DNA of 64,000 nt from Micromonospora sp. WMMA1363 (GTDB lineage Bacteria; Actinomycetota; Actinomycetes; Mycobacteriales; Micromonosporaceae). A model generated the notes under the pieces. It had not been told where the DNA came from, ran no database searches, and saw only the letters and a list, made by a program, of their open reading frames with translations. How positions within the stretch are numbered: position 1 is the stretch's first letter; each line of letters opens with the position of its first letter. Shown here piece by piece: positions 34,875 to 42,841 of this stretch. The stretch lies in contig NZ_JAUALB010000001.1 of NCBI RefSeq assembly GCF_030345795.1, positions 5,820,001-5,884,000 on the forward strand, read 5' to 3'. Both the position numbers and the translations under genes were made by a program.

Positions 34875-36203
34875 ATGAGCCAGCCGGTCGCCACCGCCCC
34901 CGAGAACGCGCCGCCCCGACGGATCGCGGCGCTCGCTCTGCCCGCCCTCGCGGTGCTGGCCGCCGAACCGCTCTATGTCCTGGTCGACACCGCGGTGGTG
35001 GGGCACCTGGGGCGGATCCCGCTCGCCGCGCTGGCGATCGGCGGCACCGTGCTGACCCTCATCGCCTGGCTCGGCACCGTCGTCGCGTACGGCACGACCG
35101 GCAGGTCCGCACGGCGGTTCGGTGCGGGTGACCGGTCCGCCGCGGTGGCCGAGGGGGTGCAGGCGTCCTGGCTCGCCCTCGGGGTGGGATTGTCGGTTGC
35201 CGTCGGCATGCAGGGCTTCGGCGGGGCGCTCGGGCGCGCCCTCGCCGGAGCGGACGGCGCCGTAGCCGACGCCGCCGCACAGTGGCTGCGCATCGCGGCG
35301 CTCGGCGCTCCGGGTCTGCTGCTCGCCGCCGCCGGCAACGGCTGGCTGCGCGGCATCCAGGACACCCGCCGCCCGCTGTACTTCGTGCTCGGGCCGAACC
35401 TGCTCTCCGCGCTGCTCTGCCCGCTGCTGGTCTATCCGGCCGGGCTCGGCCTGGCCGGCTCGGCGGTGGCCAACGTGGTCGCGCAGACGATCTCCGGCGG
35501 TCTCTTCGTCCGGGCGCTGGTCGCCGAAGGGGCGGCCCTGCGTCCGCGCTCCCGGGCCATCGCGCAGCAGCTCGTACTCAGTCGGGACCTGCTGATCCGC
35601 GGCCTCGCCTTCCAGCTGAGCTTCCTGTCCGCCACCGCGGTGGCGGCCCGCTTCGGCGCGGCGACCGTCGGGGCCCACCAGATCGCCCTGCAGCTGTGGT
35701 TCTTCACCGCGCTGGTGCTCGACGCGCTCGCCATCGCGGCCCAGGCGCTCGTCGGCGCCGCGCTGGGGGCCGGCGACGCCGCCGCGGCGCGCGGTCTCGC
35801 CCGCCGGATCGGCGTTCTCGGTGGGCTCTGCGGCGTGGCGTTCGCCGTGCTCATCGCCGCCGGCGCCGGCGTGGTCCCGGGATGGTTCAGCTCGGATGCG
35901 CAGGTGCGCGACCAGGCGATGGTGGCCTGGCCCTGGTTCGTGGGGATGCTGCCGCTGGCGGGAATCGTCTTCGCCCTCGACGGTGTGCTGATCGGTGCCG
36001 GGGACGTCCGCTACCTGCGCAACCTGACCATCGTGGCGGCGCTGGGTGGCTTCCTGCCGGCGATCTGGCTGGCCTACGGGCTCGATCTGGGGCTCGGCGG
36101 GATCTGGGCCGGGCTCACGCTCTTCGTCGTGCTCCGGCTGGTTGCCCTACTGCTCCGGCTGCGCTCCGGTGGCTGGGCGGTGGTCGGCGCGGTACGGGCC
36201 TGA
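34875..36203 (+). CDS. dinF: MATE family efflux protein (DinF type)
   Basis: The 442-residue membrane protein has about twelve membrane segments and the MATE family start LALPALAVLAAEPLYVLVDT, then AVVGHLG near residue 55 and GNGWLRGIQDTRRPLYFVLG in the middle. DinF-type pumps use a sodium or proton gradient to expel toxic cations or oxidative products. In mycobacteria dinF likewise follows the NrnA gene. ATG 34875 follows AGGATCGG; an in-frame ATG at 34851 is possible but adds unconserved residues. Confidence 0.92.
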   Translation: MSQPVATAPENAPPRRIAALALPALAVLAAEPLYVLVDTAVVGHLGRIPLAALAIGGTVLTLIAWLGTVVAYGTTGRSARRFGAGDRSAAVAEGVQASWLALGVGLSVAVGMQGFGGALGRALAGADGAVADAAAQWLRIAALGAPGLLLAAAGNGWLRGIQDTRRPLYFVLGPNLLSALLCPLLVYPAGLGLAGSAVANVVAQTISGGLFVRALVAEGAALRPRSRAIAQQLVLSRDLLIRGLAFQLSFLSATAVAARFGAATVGAHQIALQLWFFTALVLDALAIAAQALVGAALGAGDAAAARGLARRIGVLGGLCGVAFAVLIAAGAGVVPGWFSSDAQVRDQAMVAWPWFVGMLPLAGIVFALDGVLIGAGDVRYLRNLTIVAALGGFLPAIWLAYGLDLGLGGIWAGLTLFVVLRLVALLLRLRSGGWAVVGAVRA

Positions 36204-36311
36204 CCGGCGCCGTGGCTCTGGCCGGGTCGTGCACGGGGCGCCGGTGGCCGGGCGCGTGGCGGGCGAACTGTCCGGCGGGCGACGCGGCCGGGCACAAGGA
36301 CCGTCCGGCGG

Positions 36312-36617
36312 TCAGGCCATCCCGAACAGGGCGTTGGCGGCCAGCACCAGCGCCAGCGCCACCAGGAAGGAGAGAACGGACGCCACCACCTTCACCGTGT
36401 TCGGGTAGCGCTGGTGGAGCCGGCGCCGCCCCTGCCACGACCACCAGCCGCGCCGGAGCGCGGCGACGCCCGGCAGCGTCAGGACCGCCGTGGCCGTCCG
36501 GTCGCCGACCGTGCGGCGCGGGGGCGGCGGGTCGAGCATCCAGTCCGGCAGGGTGGATGGTTGACGCGGTGTGCGCAGCTTCGGCGGCGAAGGCCGGTTG
36601 GCGGATGACGTGGACAT
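36312..36617 (-). CDS. Small C-terminally anchored membrane protein
   Basis: The 101-residue protein has a Pro-rich basic N-terminal half (RPSPPKLRTPRQPSTLPDW) and one membrane segment at the very end (KVVASVLSFLVALALVLAAN), so the body should face the cytoplasm. AGGAGGG lies 5 nt before ATG 36617, the best ribosome binding site around, which fixes the start. It is convergent with dinF. I do not recognise a family. Confidence 0.68.
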   Translation of the reverse strand: MSTSSANRPSPPKLRTPRQPSTLPDWMLDPPPPRRTVGDRTATAVLTLPGVAALRRGWWSWQGRRRLHQRYPNTVKVVASVLSFLVALALVLAANALFGMA

Positions 36618-37202
36618 CGAACCCTCCTGCGGTCCAGGACGCGCGCCGGCGCGACGGGCGGCACTGTGGACATCCTGCCAGGACGGGGCAAACATCACCG
36701 CCCGGGTTTCGCGGTGTCCCGTCGTCATGCCGAACATCGTCCCGCAACTCGGGTGACGACACACCGGTTCCGGGACGGGTTTCGGGGCTCGGCGACCTGC
36801 GGAAACAGCGGGGCCGCTGGCCGCGTGCGGGTCGTCCCGGACACCCTCGTCTCCGCGACGATGGCGGGCAGGTGCGGATGACGCCGCCGATGAATCCCTC
36901 TCGAATTATCGGTGAGCACCACCGCGGCCAGCCGCTGCCCTAACCGTCCACCAGCCGAGTCTCGCCGCGGCGTTCGGCTGGCAGACCTGGCGGCACTGGA
37001 AGCCACCGGCAGCACCGGCTATCGCGGCATCTCTCGGGCCGACCCGGCTCACTGCACTGGTGGGGCGGCGTACTCGTCACCCTCGCACTGCTACTCGGAG
37101 CCGCCGCACCCATCCTCCATCTCCTGACCGGGCGCAAGGAAACAACGGGGCCTACGGGACCCAGGTGCGTCCGGCCCCGTCGCCGCTCACGCGCGGGCTC
37201 GG
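36618..37202. other. Gene-free stretch with a possible membrane-segment remnant
   Basis: About 585 bp carry no complete gene. Near 37058-37145 a frame reads WWGGVLVTLALLLGAAAPIL with G/C-ending codons and looks like a left-over membrane segment. It has no start, and it runs out before the next promoter. The rest shows nothing I can name. Together with the next two entries it makes this a graveyard of old genes. Confidence 0.4.
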
Positions 37203-37208
37203 TACGGT
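37203..37208 (+). promoter_or_regulatory. -10 box (TACGGT) before the broken unknown gene
   Basis: TACGGT is followed by GATCCG and the GTG at 37215, the same leaderless arrangement seen at living genes of this window. The promoter appears intact although the gene behind it is not. Confidence 0.5.
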
Positions 37209-37214
37209 GATCCG

Positions 37215-37754
37215 GTGAGCGTATGGCGGCGCAAGGAGCCCGAGAAGCCGGCCGTCCAGTTCGTGAAGACAGAACTCGTGGAGGGCGGGACCTACCAGCC
37301 GGCACGCCCATTGAGCACGGCCTCCGTCCACCGCTACCCGAACGCGTCCCGTCGAGCACCCACTGCGCGTGGTGCGGCTTCTACGTCGAGCCGTTCGACG
37401 TGTCCCAGATGCCCAGCACCGCCACGACATTCGAGCTGTGGTGCACGCCGCCAGGGACAGGCTCGCGGACGTCGCGCGAGAGCAGGTCTTCGACAAGACC
37501 CAGGGGTTCGAGCTTCCGCGCCGGGTGGTGTTCTTTCAGGGCGAGCTAAACAACGAGATGAGATCAGCGACGCCTACGGCGTGATCGAGGAGGACAGCCC
37601 CGAGGTCCGCCCGTACACCACCTCGCCGGCAGTACCACTCGACCGCCGACGATCAGTGATCGTCAAAGGGTCCCGCATGGGGCGGGGGCTGCGCGGGCAT
37701 CTGGCGAAATCGCCTCGGGTCGGCGCCAGTCAAACCAGTACCATCCCGCCGTGA
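37215..37754 (+). pseudogene. Unknown protein gene broken by at least three frameshifts
   Basis: A once-single protein can be followed through all three frames. It begins SVWRRKEPEKPAVQFVKTEL at 37215, shifts near 37320 to VPSSTHCAWCGFYVEPFDVS, shifts near 37440 to HAARDRLADVAREQVFDKTQ, and shifts near 37555 to EISDAYGVIEEDSPEVRPYT. Each piece has plausible protein character and G/C-ending codons only in its own frame. The CAWC pair is a possible metal site. I recognise no family. Loss of function is clear unless the sequence is poor here. Confidence 0.7.
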
Positions 37755-38143
37755 CCATCGCCACAACACCCGAACGGAAGCAGGGAAACGTCGGCAATCG
37801 GCCGGGAGGACACGGCTCCCCACGCCGCCGCGCGGCGGCACCGCGAGCGCCACCACGGCGGGGAATGTCCTGCCCGTGGCGCGGGCCAACCGGGGCGACC
37901 CGGCACGTCGTCGACCTGATACTGACGGTGATAATCTTCGATACTGTCGACCTATGCGCCAGCCTCGACAGCGAGCTCCGAAACACCCGGCAGGACCAGA
38001 GACGAACTCGGCGACGTGGGCGGTGCGCGCAGCACGGTGGTCCCCGTCAGCCCAGGCCGAATGCGCCGGCCGTGTCCGCTGACGTCCTCGCTGTCCTGCG
38101 GCTCGCGCCGCTCGCGATCGGATGGCCGAGTGCGTATCGGTTC
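37755..38143. other. Gene-free stretch between two pseudogenes
   Basis: About 390 bp without a supported gene. An open frame from 37751 passes through it, but its translation is Arg/Pro-rich and lacks family features. A T-rich patch near 37920-37945 (for example CTGACGGTGATAATCTTC) may be an old promoter. Confidence 0.4.
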
Positions 38144-38617
38144 ATGCGGCGCGAGGTCGACCAGATCGTCGATGTCTTCGACGTTGGTGCGGCTGCGTGG
38201 AGTGATGCTGGCGGATATGGACGGGGGCCGATCCGAGGCCGGGGAGATGGTCTGAGAGCGCAGAGGAGGCGCTGCGTGAGCGCCGCTCGGCTCGCTGGCA
38301 GTGTTCGTGGTGGATAGGAACGTGGCGCCAAGGGGTTGGCCGCGTGCGCGGTCGGTGTCATAGAGCACCGACTGGGTGGTCCGGACAACCCAGTCGGTGA
38401 TGTGGGATACGTCTTCAACGTAGCCACGGATCGTGACTGCCGCAGACGTGGCTATTCGCGGGCTTGCGTGCAGGCGCTCCTCGGTTGGTATCAGCAGGGG
38501 AGAGTCACGAGAGTGGATCTGCGGGCTTCCCGAGACGGCGAGTCGCTCTACCGGGCGTGGGGCTTTGCGCCGACGCATTCTCCGACCATGCGTCTGGTGC
38601 TACCGGCGTTGCCGTAG
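38144..38617 (+). pseudogene. GNAT acetyltransferase gene with several frameshifts
   Basis: The C-terminal half is in one frame from about 38336 and is a typical GNAT: HRLGGPDNPVGDVGYVFNVA, then RRRGYSRACVQALLGWY and VDLRASRDGESLYRAWGF, to TAG 38615-38617. The N-terminal half is in pieces: MRREVDQIVDVFD from ATG 38144, LVRLRGVMLADMDGG from about 38187 in another frame, and LAVFVVDRN near 38293 in a third. At least three frame changes are needed to join them, so it is dead. It once encoded an actinobacterial acetyltransferase of about 160 residues. Confidence 0.75.
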
Positions 38618-39131
38618 CCGTCGGTGGACGTCAGAGGCGGCGCTGTCGAGGCTGGCGGTGGATGGGACATGCGTACGAACGTGACCCATGCGCGCCTGGC
38701 CCGCACCGACGCCGGCGACACTTCGATCCTGCCGACCCCGCGTCGCCTGGGGGACATTTCGGTCGCTGCGCCAGTCGGGCAGCCAGGGCTTGGGTGGTTG
38801 TCGTGGGTGTCTGGTTGGTGCCGGTGTGGGGTGTGCCCGGGGGTGGGCTGGTGGTGGAATGCCGGTGGGGGTGGGGGCGTTGCACGGTGGCGACGGCCGT
38901 GGGAGTGTCCCGCTGGTGAGCGGGTGTGGGTCCGCCGGGAATGGTGGTGGGCCGCCGGTCGTTACATCTGGACCCGGCGCCGTGTGCGTGTCCCCCCGGG
39001 CGTGGCGGTGGCCGTTGGCTCTTCCTTGTTTTGCCCTTTCTTGTTTGGTGAGCGCCGGACGGTGCTTGTACCCCTGCGCCCTGACTCCCTCGGGTGTGTG
39101 TGGGTGTCGACCCCCGAATGGAGCGTCTTTC
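38618..39131. other. Long G/T-rich leader region of the secreted protein gene
   Basis: Over 500 bp without a supported gene. 38790-38885 is almost devoid of A and very rich in G and T, with many runs such as GTGGGGTGTGCCCGGGGGTG that could form G-quadruplexes in DNA or RNA. Later, 39005-39045 is T-rich (TTGTTTTGCCCTTTCTTG), unusual for this genome. The region may hold a promoter and a structured leader for the gene at 39132. I compared it with the cyclic-di-AMP riboswitch and did not find its core. Confidence 0.45.
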
Positions 39132-39716
39132 ATGAACACGGTCTTCCGTCGTAGTGTCCTTGGTGTCGCTGGTCTGGCTCTGAGTACCGGTGTCGTCGCT
39201 GGTCCTCTGACGGCTGTCACCGACACCGCGCCCGCCTCCGCTGCGGCTGGGGTGGTGCGGGTGGAGAAGCCGGACGCCGGCAAGCTGGTTGCGCACGGGA
39301 CGCAGGGTGAGCAGTCCCGGATCGACTTGGGTGACGAGCAGGTCGCGAATGTGAAGGCGATCGTCGCGGCGACGAAGAAGGCGGGTATGGACGAGCGGGC
39401 TGCCGTGGTCGCGGTCGCCACCGCGCTGCAGGAGTCGAAGCTGGAGAATCTGGGTCACCTGGGTGACCGTAACGACCACGACTCGCAGGGCCTGTTCCAG
39501 CAGCGTCCGTCCTCGGGTTGGGGCACGGTGGAGCAGATCACCGACCCGGAGTACTCGACTACCGCGTTCCTGAAGGGTTTGAAGCAGGTCGACGGTTGGC
39601 AGGACATGCCGTTGACCGAGGCCGCGCAGACGGTGCAGGTGTCGGCGTACCCGTTCCACTACGCCCAGTGGGAAACCCAGGCCGCTGACCTCGTCGCCGA
39701 ACACTGGACCAGCTGA
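39132..39716 (+). CDS. Secreted lysozyme-like (transglycosylase-type) protein
   Basis: The 194-residue protein has a signal peptide with a cut likely after ASA near residue 37 (VFRRSVLGVAGLALSTGVVA is its core). The mature part has VKAIVAATKKAGMDERAAVV, then ATALQESKLENLGHLGDRND, DSQGLFQQRPSSGWG and YPFHYAQWE. This is the layout of actinobacterial lysozyme-like wall proteins, with Glu in QESK as candidate catalyst. It likely trims peptidoglycan outside the cell. ATG 39132 follows GGAG. Third codon positions use T more often than in neighbouring genes. Flanking pseudogenes and a recombinase remnant suggest it arrived by transfer. Confidence 0.8.
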   Translation: MNTVFRRSVLGVAGLALSTGVVAGPLTAVTDTAPASAAAGVVRVEKPDAGKLVAHGTQGEQSRIDLGDEQVANVKAIVAATKKAGMDERAAVVAVATALQESKLENLGHLGDRNDHDSQGLFQQRPSSGWGTVEQITDPEYSTTAFLKGLKQVDGWQDMPLTEAAQTVQVSAYPFHYAQWETQAADLVAEHWTS

Positions 39717-39762
39717 CCCACCAAGCCACACAACCTGACCCCACAAGGGGGAAACAAGCTGC

Positions 39763-39792
39763 TGGCCGGCACCCGGGTTCGGGTGCCGGCCA
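39763..39792 (+). terminator. 13-bp hairpin after the secreted protein gene
   Basis: TGGCCGGCACCCG (39763-39775) pairs exactly with 39780-39792 around a GGTT loop, 46 nt after the stop codon. It is a strong GC-rich stem without a clear T tract, as is usual for actinomycete terminators. Confidence 0.75.
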
Positions 39793-39819
39793 ACAGCCGT
39801 CTCTGGGTGCGGCGACAGA

Positions 39820-39927
39820 GTGCACTTCTACGGCACGCACTCCGTCGACATCGACGGCGCGCTCGCCCAGCTCGACGTGGACGGCTACCGGCCGCTGCGG
39901 CTGTCCGAGGTGTCCCCGCTCGGGTGA
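39820..39927 (+). CDS. 35-residue fragment of unknown origin
   Basis: From GTG 39820 a frame reads HFYGTHSVDIDGALAQLDVD and ends PLRLSEVSPLG before TGA 39925. Codons end in G or C almost throughout, and the segment looks like the C-terminus of a real protein. No ribosome binding site precedes it, and it overlaps the end of the recombinase remnant on the other strand. It is probably a gene end left behind by a deletion. I do not recognise it. Confidence 0.3.
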   Translation: MHFYGTHSVDIDGALAQLDVDGYRPLRLSEVSPLG

Positions 39928-40185
39928 TCGGGTGCGGCCGGAGCAGCGCCGCCGGCGATGTCCAGCGCCCGGTACAGCGTCGAACGGCCGACGCCGAGGT
40001 GCGCGGCGATCGCCGCCGGGCTGGAGCCGGTCCAGGGTGGCGCGCAGCTTCGGCCGCTGGCCACGGGTACTCGCCGTCTCCACCACCACCTCGCGGCAGT
40101 GCGCGCCGGCCAGGGCGTCGAGCTGCGTCCGATGGTCCTGGCCGCGGGTCGACACCCGGGCGTACCCGACGCGGATCCGGTTGTG
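39885..40185 (-). pseudogene. Serine recombinase (resolvase) remnant with internal deletion
   Basis: On the minus strand the 5' part reads RIRVGYARVSTRGQDHRTQL and on to ATLDRLQPGGD. This is the catalytic start of Tn3-type resolvases with the active serine in ARVST. Directly after, in another frame, comes SPAAIAAHLGVGRSTLYRAL, the helix-turn-helix end of the same family. About 100 residues that should lie between are missing, and the two halves are out of frame. The remnant marks an old mobile element or integration event beside truB. Confidence 0.75.
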
Positions 40186-40262
40186 CGGCTGCGCGGCGCC
40201 GGCCGGCGCGACGGTGGAGGCGGTGACGGCCGCTCCCGCCCGTTCTGGCAGGCTTGGCGGCC

Positions 40263-41147
40263 GTGAGCGCAGACGGACTGATCGTGGTCGACAAGCCCGG
40301 CGGCGTGACGTCGCACGACGTGGTGGCGCGTGTGCGGCGGCTGGCCCGGACCCGGCGGGTCGGGCACGGCGGCACGCTCGACCCGATGGCCACCGGCGTC
40401 CTCGTGATCGGCGTGGGCCGGGCCACTCGGCTGCTGACCTACGTGATCGGGGCCGGCAAGAGCTACGCCGCCACGATCCGGCTCGGCCAAACGACCGTCA
40501 CCGACGACGCCGAGGGCGACGTGGTCGCGAGCACGCCCGCCGGGCTGGTCACCGACGACGCGATCCGGGCCGCCCTCGCGGCACTCACCGGCGAGGTGGA
40601 CCAGGTGCCCAGCGCGGTCAGCGCAATCAAGATCGACGGACGGCGGGCGTACAAGCGGGTCCGGGAGGGGGAGAACGTCGTCCTGCCGGCGCGCCGGGTC
40701 ACCATCTCCCGCCTCGCGGTGCGGGCCATCCGGCGGGACCAGCCCGACGTGGTGGACGTGGACGTCGCGGTGACCTGCTCCTCCGGCACGTATGTGCGGG
40801 CGATCGCCCGAGACCTCGGCCTCGCGCTCGGTGTTGGCGGCCACCTGACCGCGCTGCGGCGTACCGCGGTGGGCGGTTTCACGCTGGCGGAGGCCGCCGC
40901 CCTCGACGAGCTGGAGCAACGGGCGCCCGAGGTGGTCACGCTGCCGCTCGCCGCGGCCGCCGACCGGTTCTTCCCACGCCGGGAGGCCAGCGCGGCCGAG
41001 GAGCGGGTGCTCTCGCACGGTGGCCCGCTGGACTCGGTCGGGATCGACGGCCCGTACGCGGTGTTCGGCCCGACCGGCGGGTTGATCGCTATCGTCAGCG
41101 AGCAGGACGGTCGAGCCCGCGCGGAGATCGTGTTGGCCCCGGCCTGA
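40263..41147 (+). CDS. truB: tRNA pseudouridine(55) synthase TruB
   Basis: The 294-residue enzyme makes pseudouridine 55 in the T-arm of tRNAs. Its start GLIVVDKPGGVTSHDVVARV is typical, and the catalytic aspartate lies in GHGGTLDPMATGVL (near residue 40). SSGTYVRAIARDLG and the C-terminal domain follow. GTG 40263 is preferred; TTG 40254 would add three residues. It starts only 80 nt from the recombinase remnant, so any foreign insertion ended at its promoter. Confidence 0.95.
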   Translation: MSADGLIVVDKPGGVTSHDVVARVRRLARTRRVGHGGTLDPMATGVLVIGVGRATRLLTYVIGAGKSYAATIRLGQTTVTDDAEGDVVASTPAGLVTDDAIRAALAALTGEVDQVPSAVSAIKIDGRRAYKRVREGENVVLPARRVTISRLAVRAIRRDQPDVVDVDVAVTCSSGTYVRAIARDLGLALGVGGHLTALRRTAVGGFTLAEAAALDELEQRAPEVVTLPLAAAADRFFPRREASAAEERVLSHGGPLDSVGIDGPYAVFGPTGGLIAIVSEQDGRARAEIVLAPA

Positions 41148-41184
41148 CGGCGGGGCGGTCGGCGGTCGGTAGGGGAGGAGCAGC

Positions 41185-42114
41185 ATGCAACGGTGGCGGG
41201 GGTACGACGCGGCGCCCGGTGGTTGGGGGCGGTCCGTCGTCACCATCGGCGTCTTCGACGGCGTGCACCAGGGGCACCAGGCGACCATCGGCCACGCCGT
41301 CGCCCGGGCCGGGGAGCTGGGGGTCACGTCGGTGGTCGTCACCTTCGACCCGCACCCGGCGGAGGTGGTGCGGCCGGGCTCGCACCCGGCGGTGCTCACC
41401 GAGCCGGCCCGCAAGGCCGAGTTGATCGAGGCGCTCGGCGTGGACGTGCTCTGCGTGGTGCCGTTCACGCCGGAGTTCTCCCGCCTCCCGGCGGAGGAGT
41501 TCGCGCACGACGTCCTGGTCGAGCACCTGCACGCGGCGCGGGTGGTGGTGGGCGACAACTTCCGGTTCGGGCACCGGGCCGCCGGTGACGTGGCCCTGCT
41601 GGAGCGGCTGGGCCGGACCTTCGGCTTCGCCGTCGAGGGGGCGCCGCTGGTGTCCGCGGCGGGGACGGTCTTCTCCTCGACGTACATCCGCTCGTGCGTG
41701 GACGCCGGTGACGTGATGGCCGCTGCCGTCGCGCTGGGCCGACCGCACCGGCTGGAGGGGGTGGTGGTGCGGGGTGACCAGCGTGGCCGCGAGTTGGGCT
41801 TCCCCACCGCCAACCTGCTCTGCCACCGGTACGCCGCGATCCCCGCCGACGGCATCTACGCCGCTCGGCTGGTCCGGCGCGGCCATCGGGAACCGCTGAT
41901 GGCGGCCGTGTCCGTCGGTACCAACCCGACCTTCTCCGGCCGGGAACGGCGGGTCGAGGCGTACGTGCTCGACTTCGCCGGCGACCTGTACGGTGAACGG
42001 CTCGCCCTGGACTTCGTGGCGCACCTGCGGGGGCAGGTCCGCTACGACTCGATCGAGCCGCTGGTGGCTCAGATCGCCGAGGACGTCGAGCGGACCCGTC
42101 TGGCGCTGGGTTGA
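41185..42114 (+). CDS. ribF: Bifunctional riboflavin kinase/FAD synthetase
   Basis: The 309-residue enzyme turns riboflavin into FMN and then FAD. The N-terminal adenylyltransferase has GVFDGVHQGHQ and later SSTYIRSCVDAGD; the C-terminal kinase has GRELGFPTANL and the metal-binding PTAN. GGGGAGGAG lies just before ATG 41185. It follows truB by 37 nt and is probably in the same transcript. Confidence 0.96.
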   Translation: MQRWRGYDAAPGGWGRSVVTIGVFDGVHQGHQATIGHAVARAGELGVTSVVVTFDPHPAEVVRPGSHPAVLTEPARKAELIEALGVDVLCVVPFTPEFSRLPAEEFAHDVLVEHLHAARVVVGDNFRFGHRAAGDVALLERLGRTFGFAVEGAPLVSAAGTVFSSTYIRSCVDAGDVMAAAVALGRPHRLEGVVVRGDQRGRELGFPTANLLCHRYAAIPADGIYAARLVRRGHREPLMAAVSVGTNPTFSGRERRVEAYVLDFAGDLYGERLALDFVAHLRGQVRYDSIEPLVAQIAEDVERTRLALG

Positions 42115-42192
42115 CGACGCAACACGCCGGTGGCGCCGGGGTGGCTCGGCGTGGTCGGCGGCCCTTGACCGGCCGGTCTGATCGGGTGCTGG

Positions 42193-42334
42193 TAGGCTGA
42201 CCGTAACGTCGGCTGGCCGACGTGGGGCCTCGCGTGCCTGCACGACGCCGCGGGTGCGAGGACCGTCCGGTCCCGTTCGGGGCGAGACCCGACACGGCGG
42301 ACATCACCGAACGACCCATCGAAACAGGGAGAAC
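42193..42334 (+). promoter_or_regulatory. Promoter and structured leader of rpsO
   Basis: TAGGCT at 42193-42198 may be a -10 box, which would give a leader of about 130 nt. It contains CGTCGGC-TG-GCCGACG (42207-42222), a perfect short stem, and CCTCGC/GCGAGG (42228-42233 with 42256-42261). Leaders of rpsO often bind protein S15 for feedback control, and this one could do so; that is inference from the gene, not from a matched motif. A TTGACC at 42165 is 22 nt from TAGGCT, too far for a normal -35 box. Confidence 0.4.
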
Positions 42335-42604
42335 ATGGCGCTCGACAAGGAAGCCAAGGCCCAGATCCGCACGGAGTACGCGACCGTCGACGGCGACACC
42401 GGTTCGCCGGAGGTGCAGGTCGCGGTCCTCACCAAGCGGATCGCGGACCTGACCGAGCACCTGAAGGTGCACAAGCACGACCACCACAGCCGCCGCGGGC
42501 TGCTGCTGCTGGTCGGCCGCCGCCGTCGGCTGCTCAACTACGTGCAGAAGAAGGACATCAACCGATACCGGTCGCTCATCGAGCGGCTCGGTCTGCGTCG
42601 GTGA
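42335..42604 (+). CDS. rpsO: 30S ribosomal protein S15
   Basis: The 89-residue protein binds 16S rRNA early in 30S assembly. The full family pattern is present: [37 protein letters not shown] and [23 protein letters not shown] 42335 follows AGGGAGA. A stem-loop terminator lies directly after it, before pnp, as in many bacteria where rpsO and pnp are neighbours. Confidence 0.98.
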   Translation: MALDKEAKAQIRTEYATVDGDTGSPEVQVAVLTKRIADLTEHLKVHKHDHHSRRGLLLLVGRRRRLLNYVQKKDINRYRSLIERLGLRR

Positions 42605-42609
42605 TGTGT

Positions 42610-42640
42610 CGGGGGAGTGGCTGATCGGGCCGCTCCCCCG
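42610..42640 (+). terminator. Terminator between rpsO and pnp
   Basis: CGGGGGAGTGG (42610-42620) pairs with CCGCTCCCCCG (42630-42640), with one G-T pair, around a 9-nt loop. It lies 6 nt after the rpsO stop and is followed by CTCCGTTTC. About 200 bp without a gene then lead to pnp. Confidence 0.75.
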
Positions 42641-42841
42641 CTCCGTTTCATCCGCAGGAACACCGAACAACCAGGGCCGCGCGACCACTCGACACACCGG
42701 GGCAGGTCAGCGTACCGGTCTCCGGTAGTGGCCCCCGGGCATCCGGCACGACGCCGACCGCCCGGGCGCTTCGATCGAAGACCGGCCGTCTGAACAGCTC
42801 CGCGTCGCGGGTCCGTTTCACGCGAAGGAGCACAACCGCAG

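Noticed and set aside
38618..39131. Cyclic-di-AMP (ydaO-type) riboswitch before the secreted protein gene
   Set aside because: The context was suggestive, but I could not find the conserved core sequences of that riboswitch.
39885..41855. A 656-codon minus-strand frame over truB and ribF
   Set aside because: Only its last 40 codons, the recombinase helix-turn-helix, look real; the rest is antisense to two clear genes.
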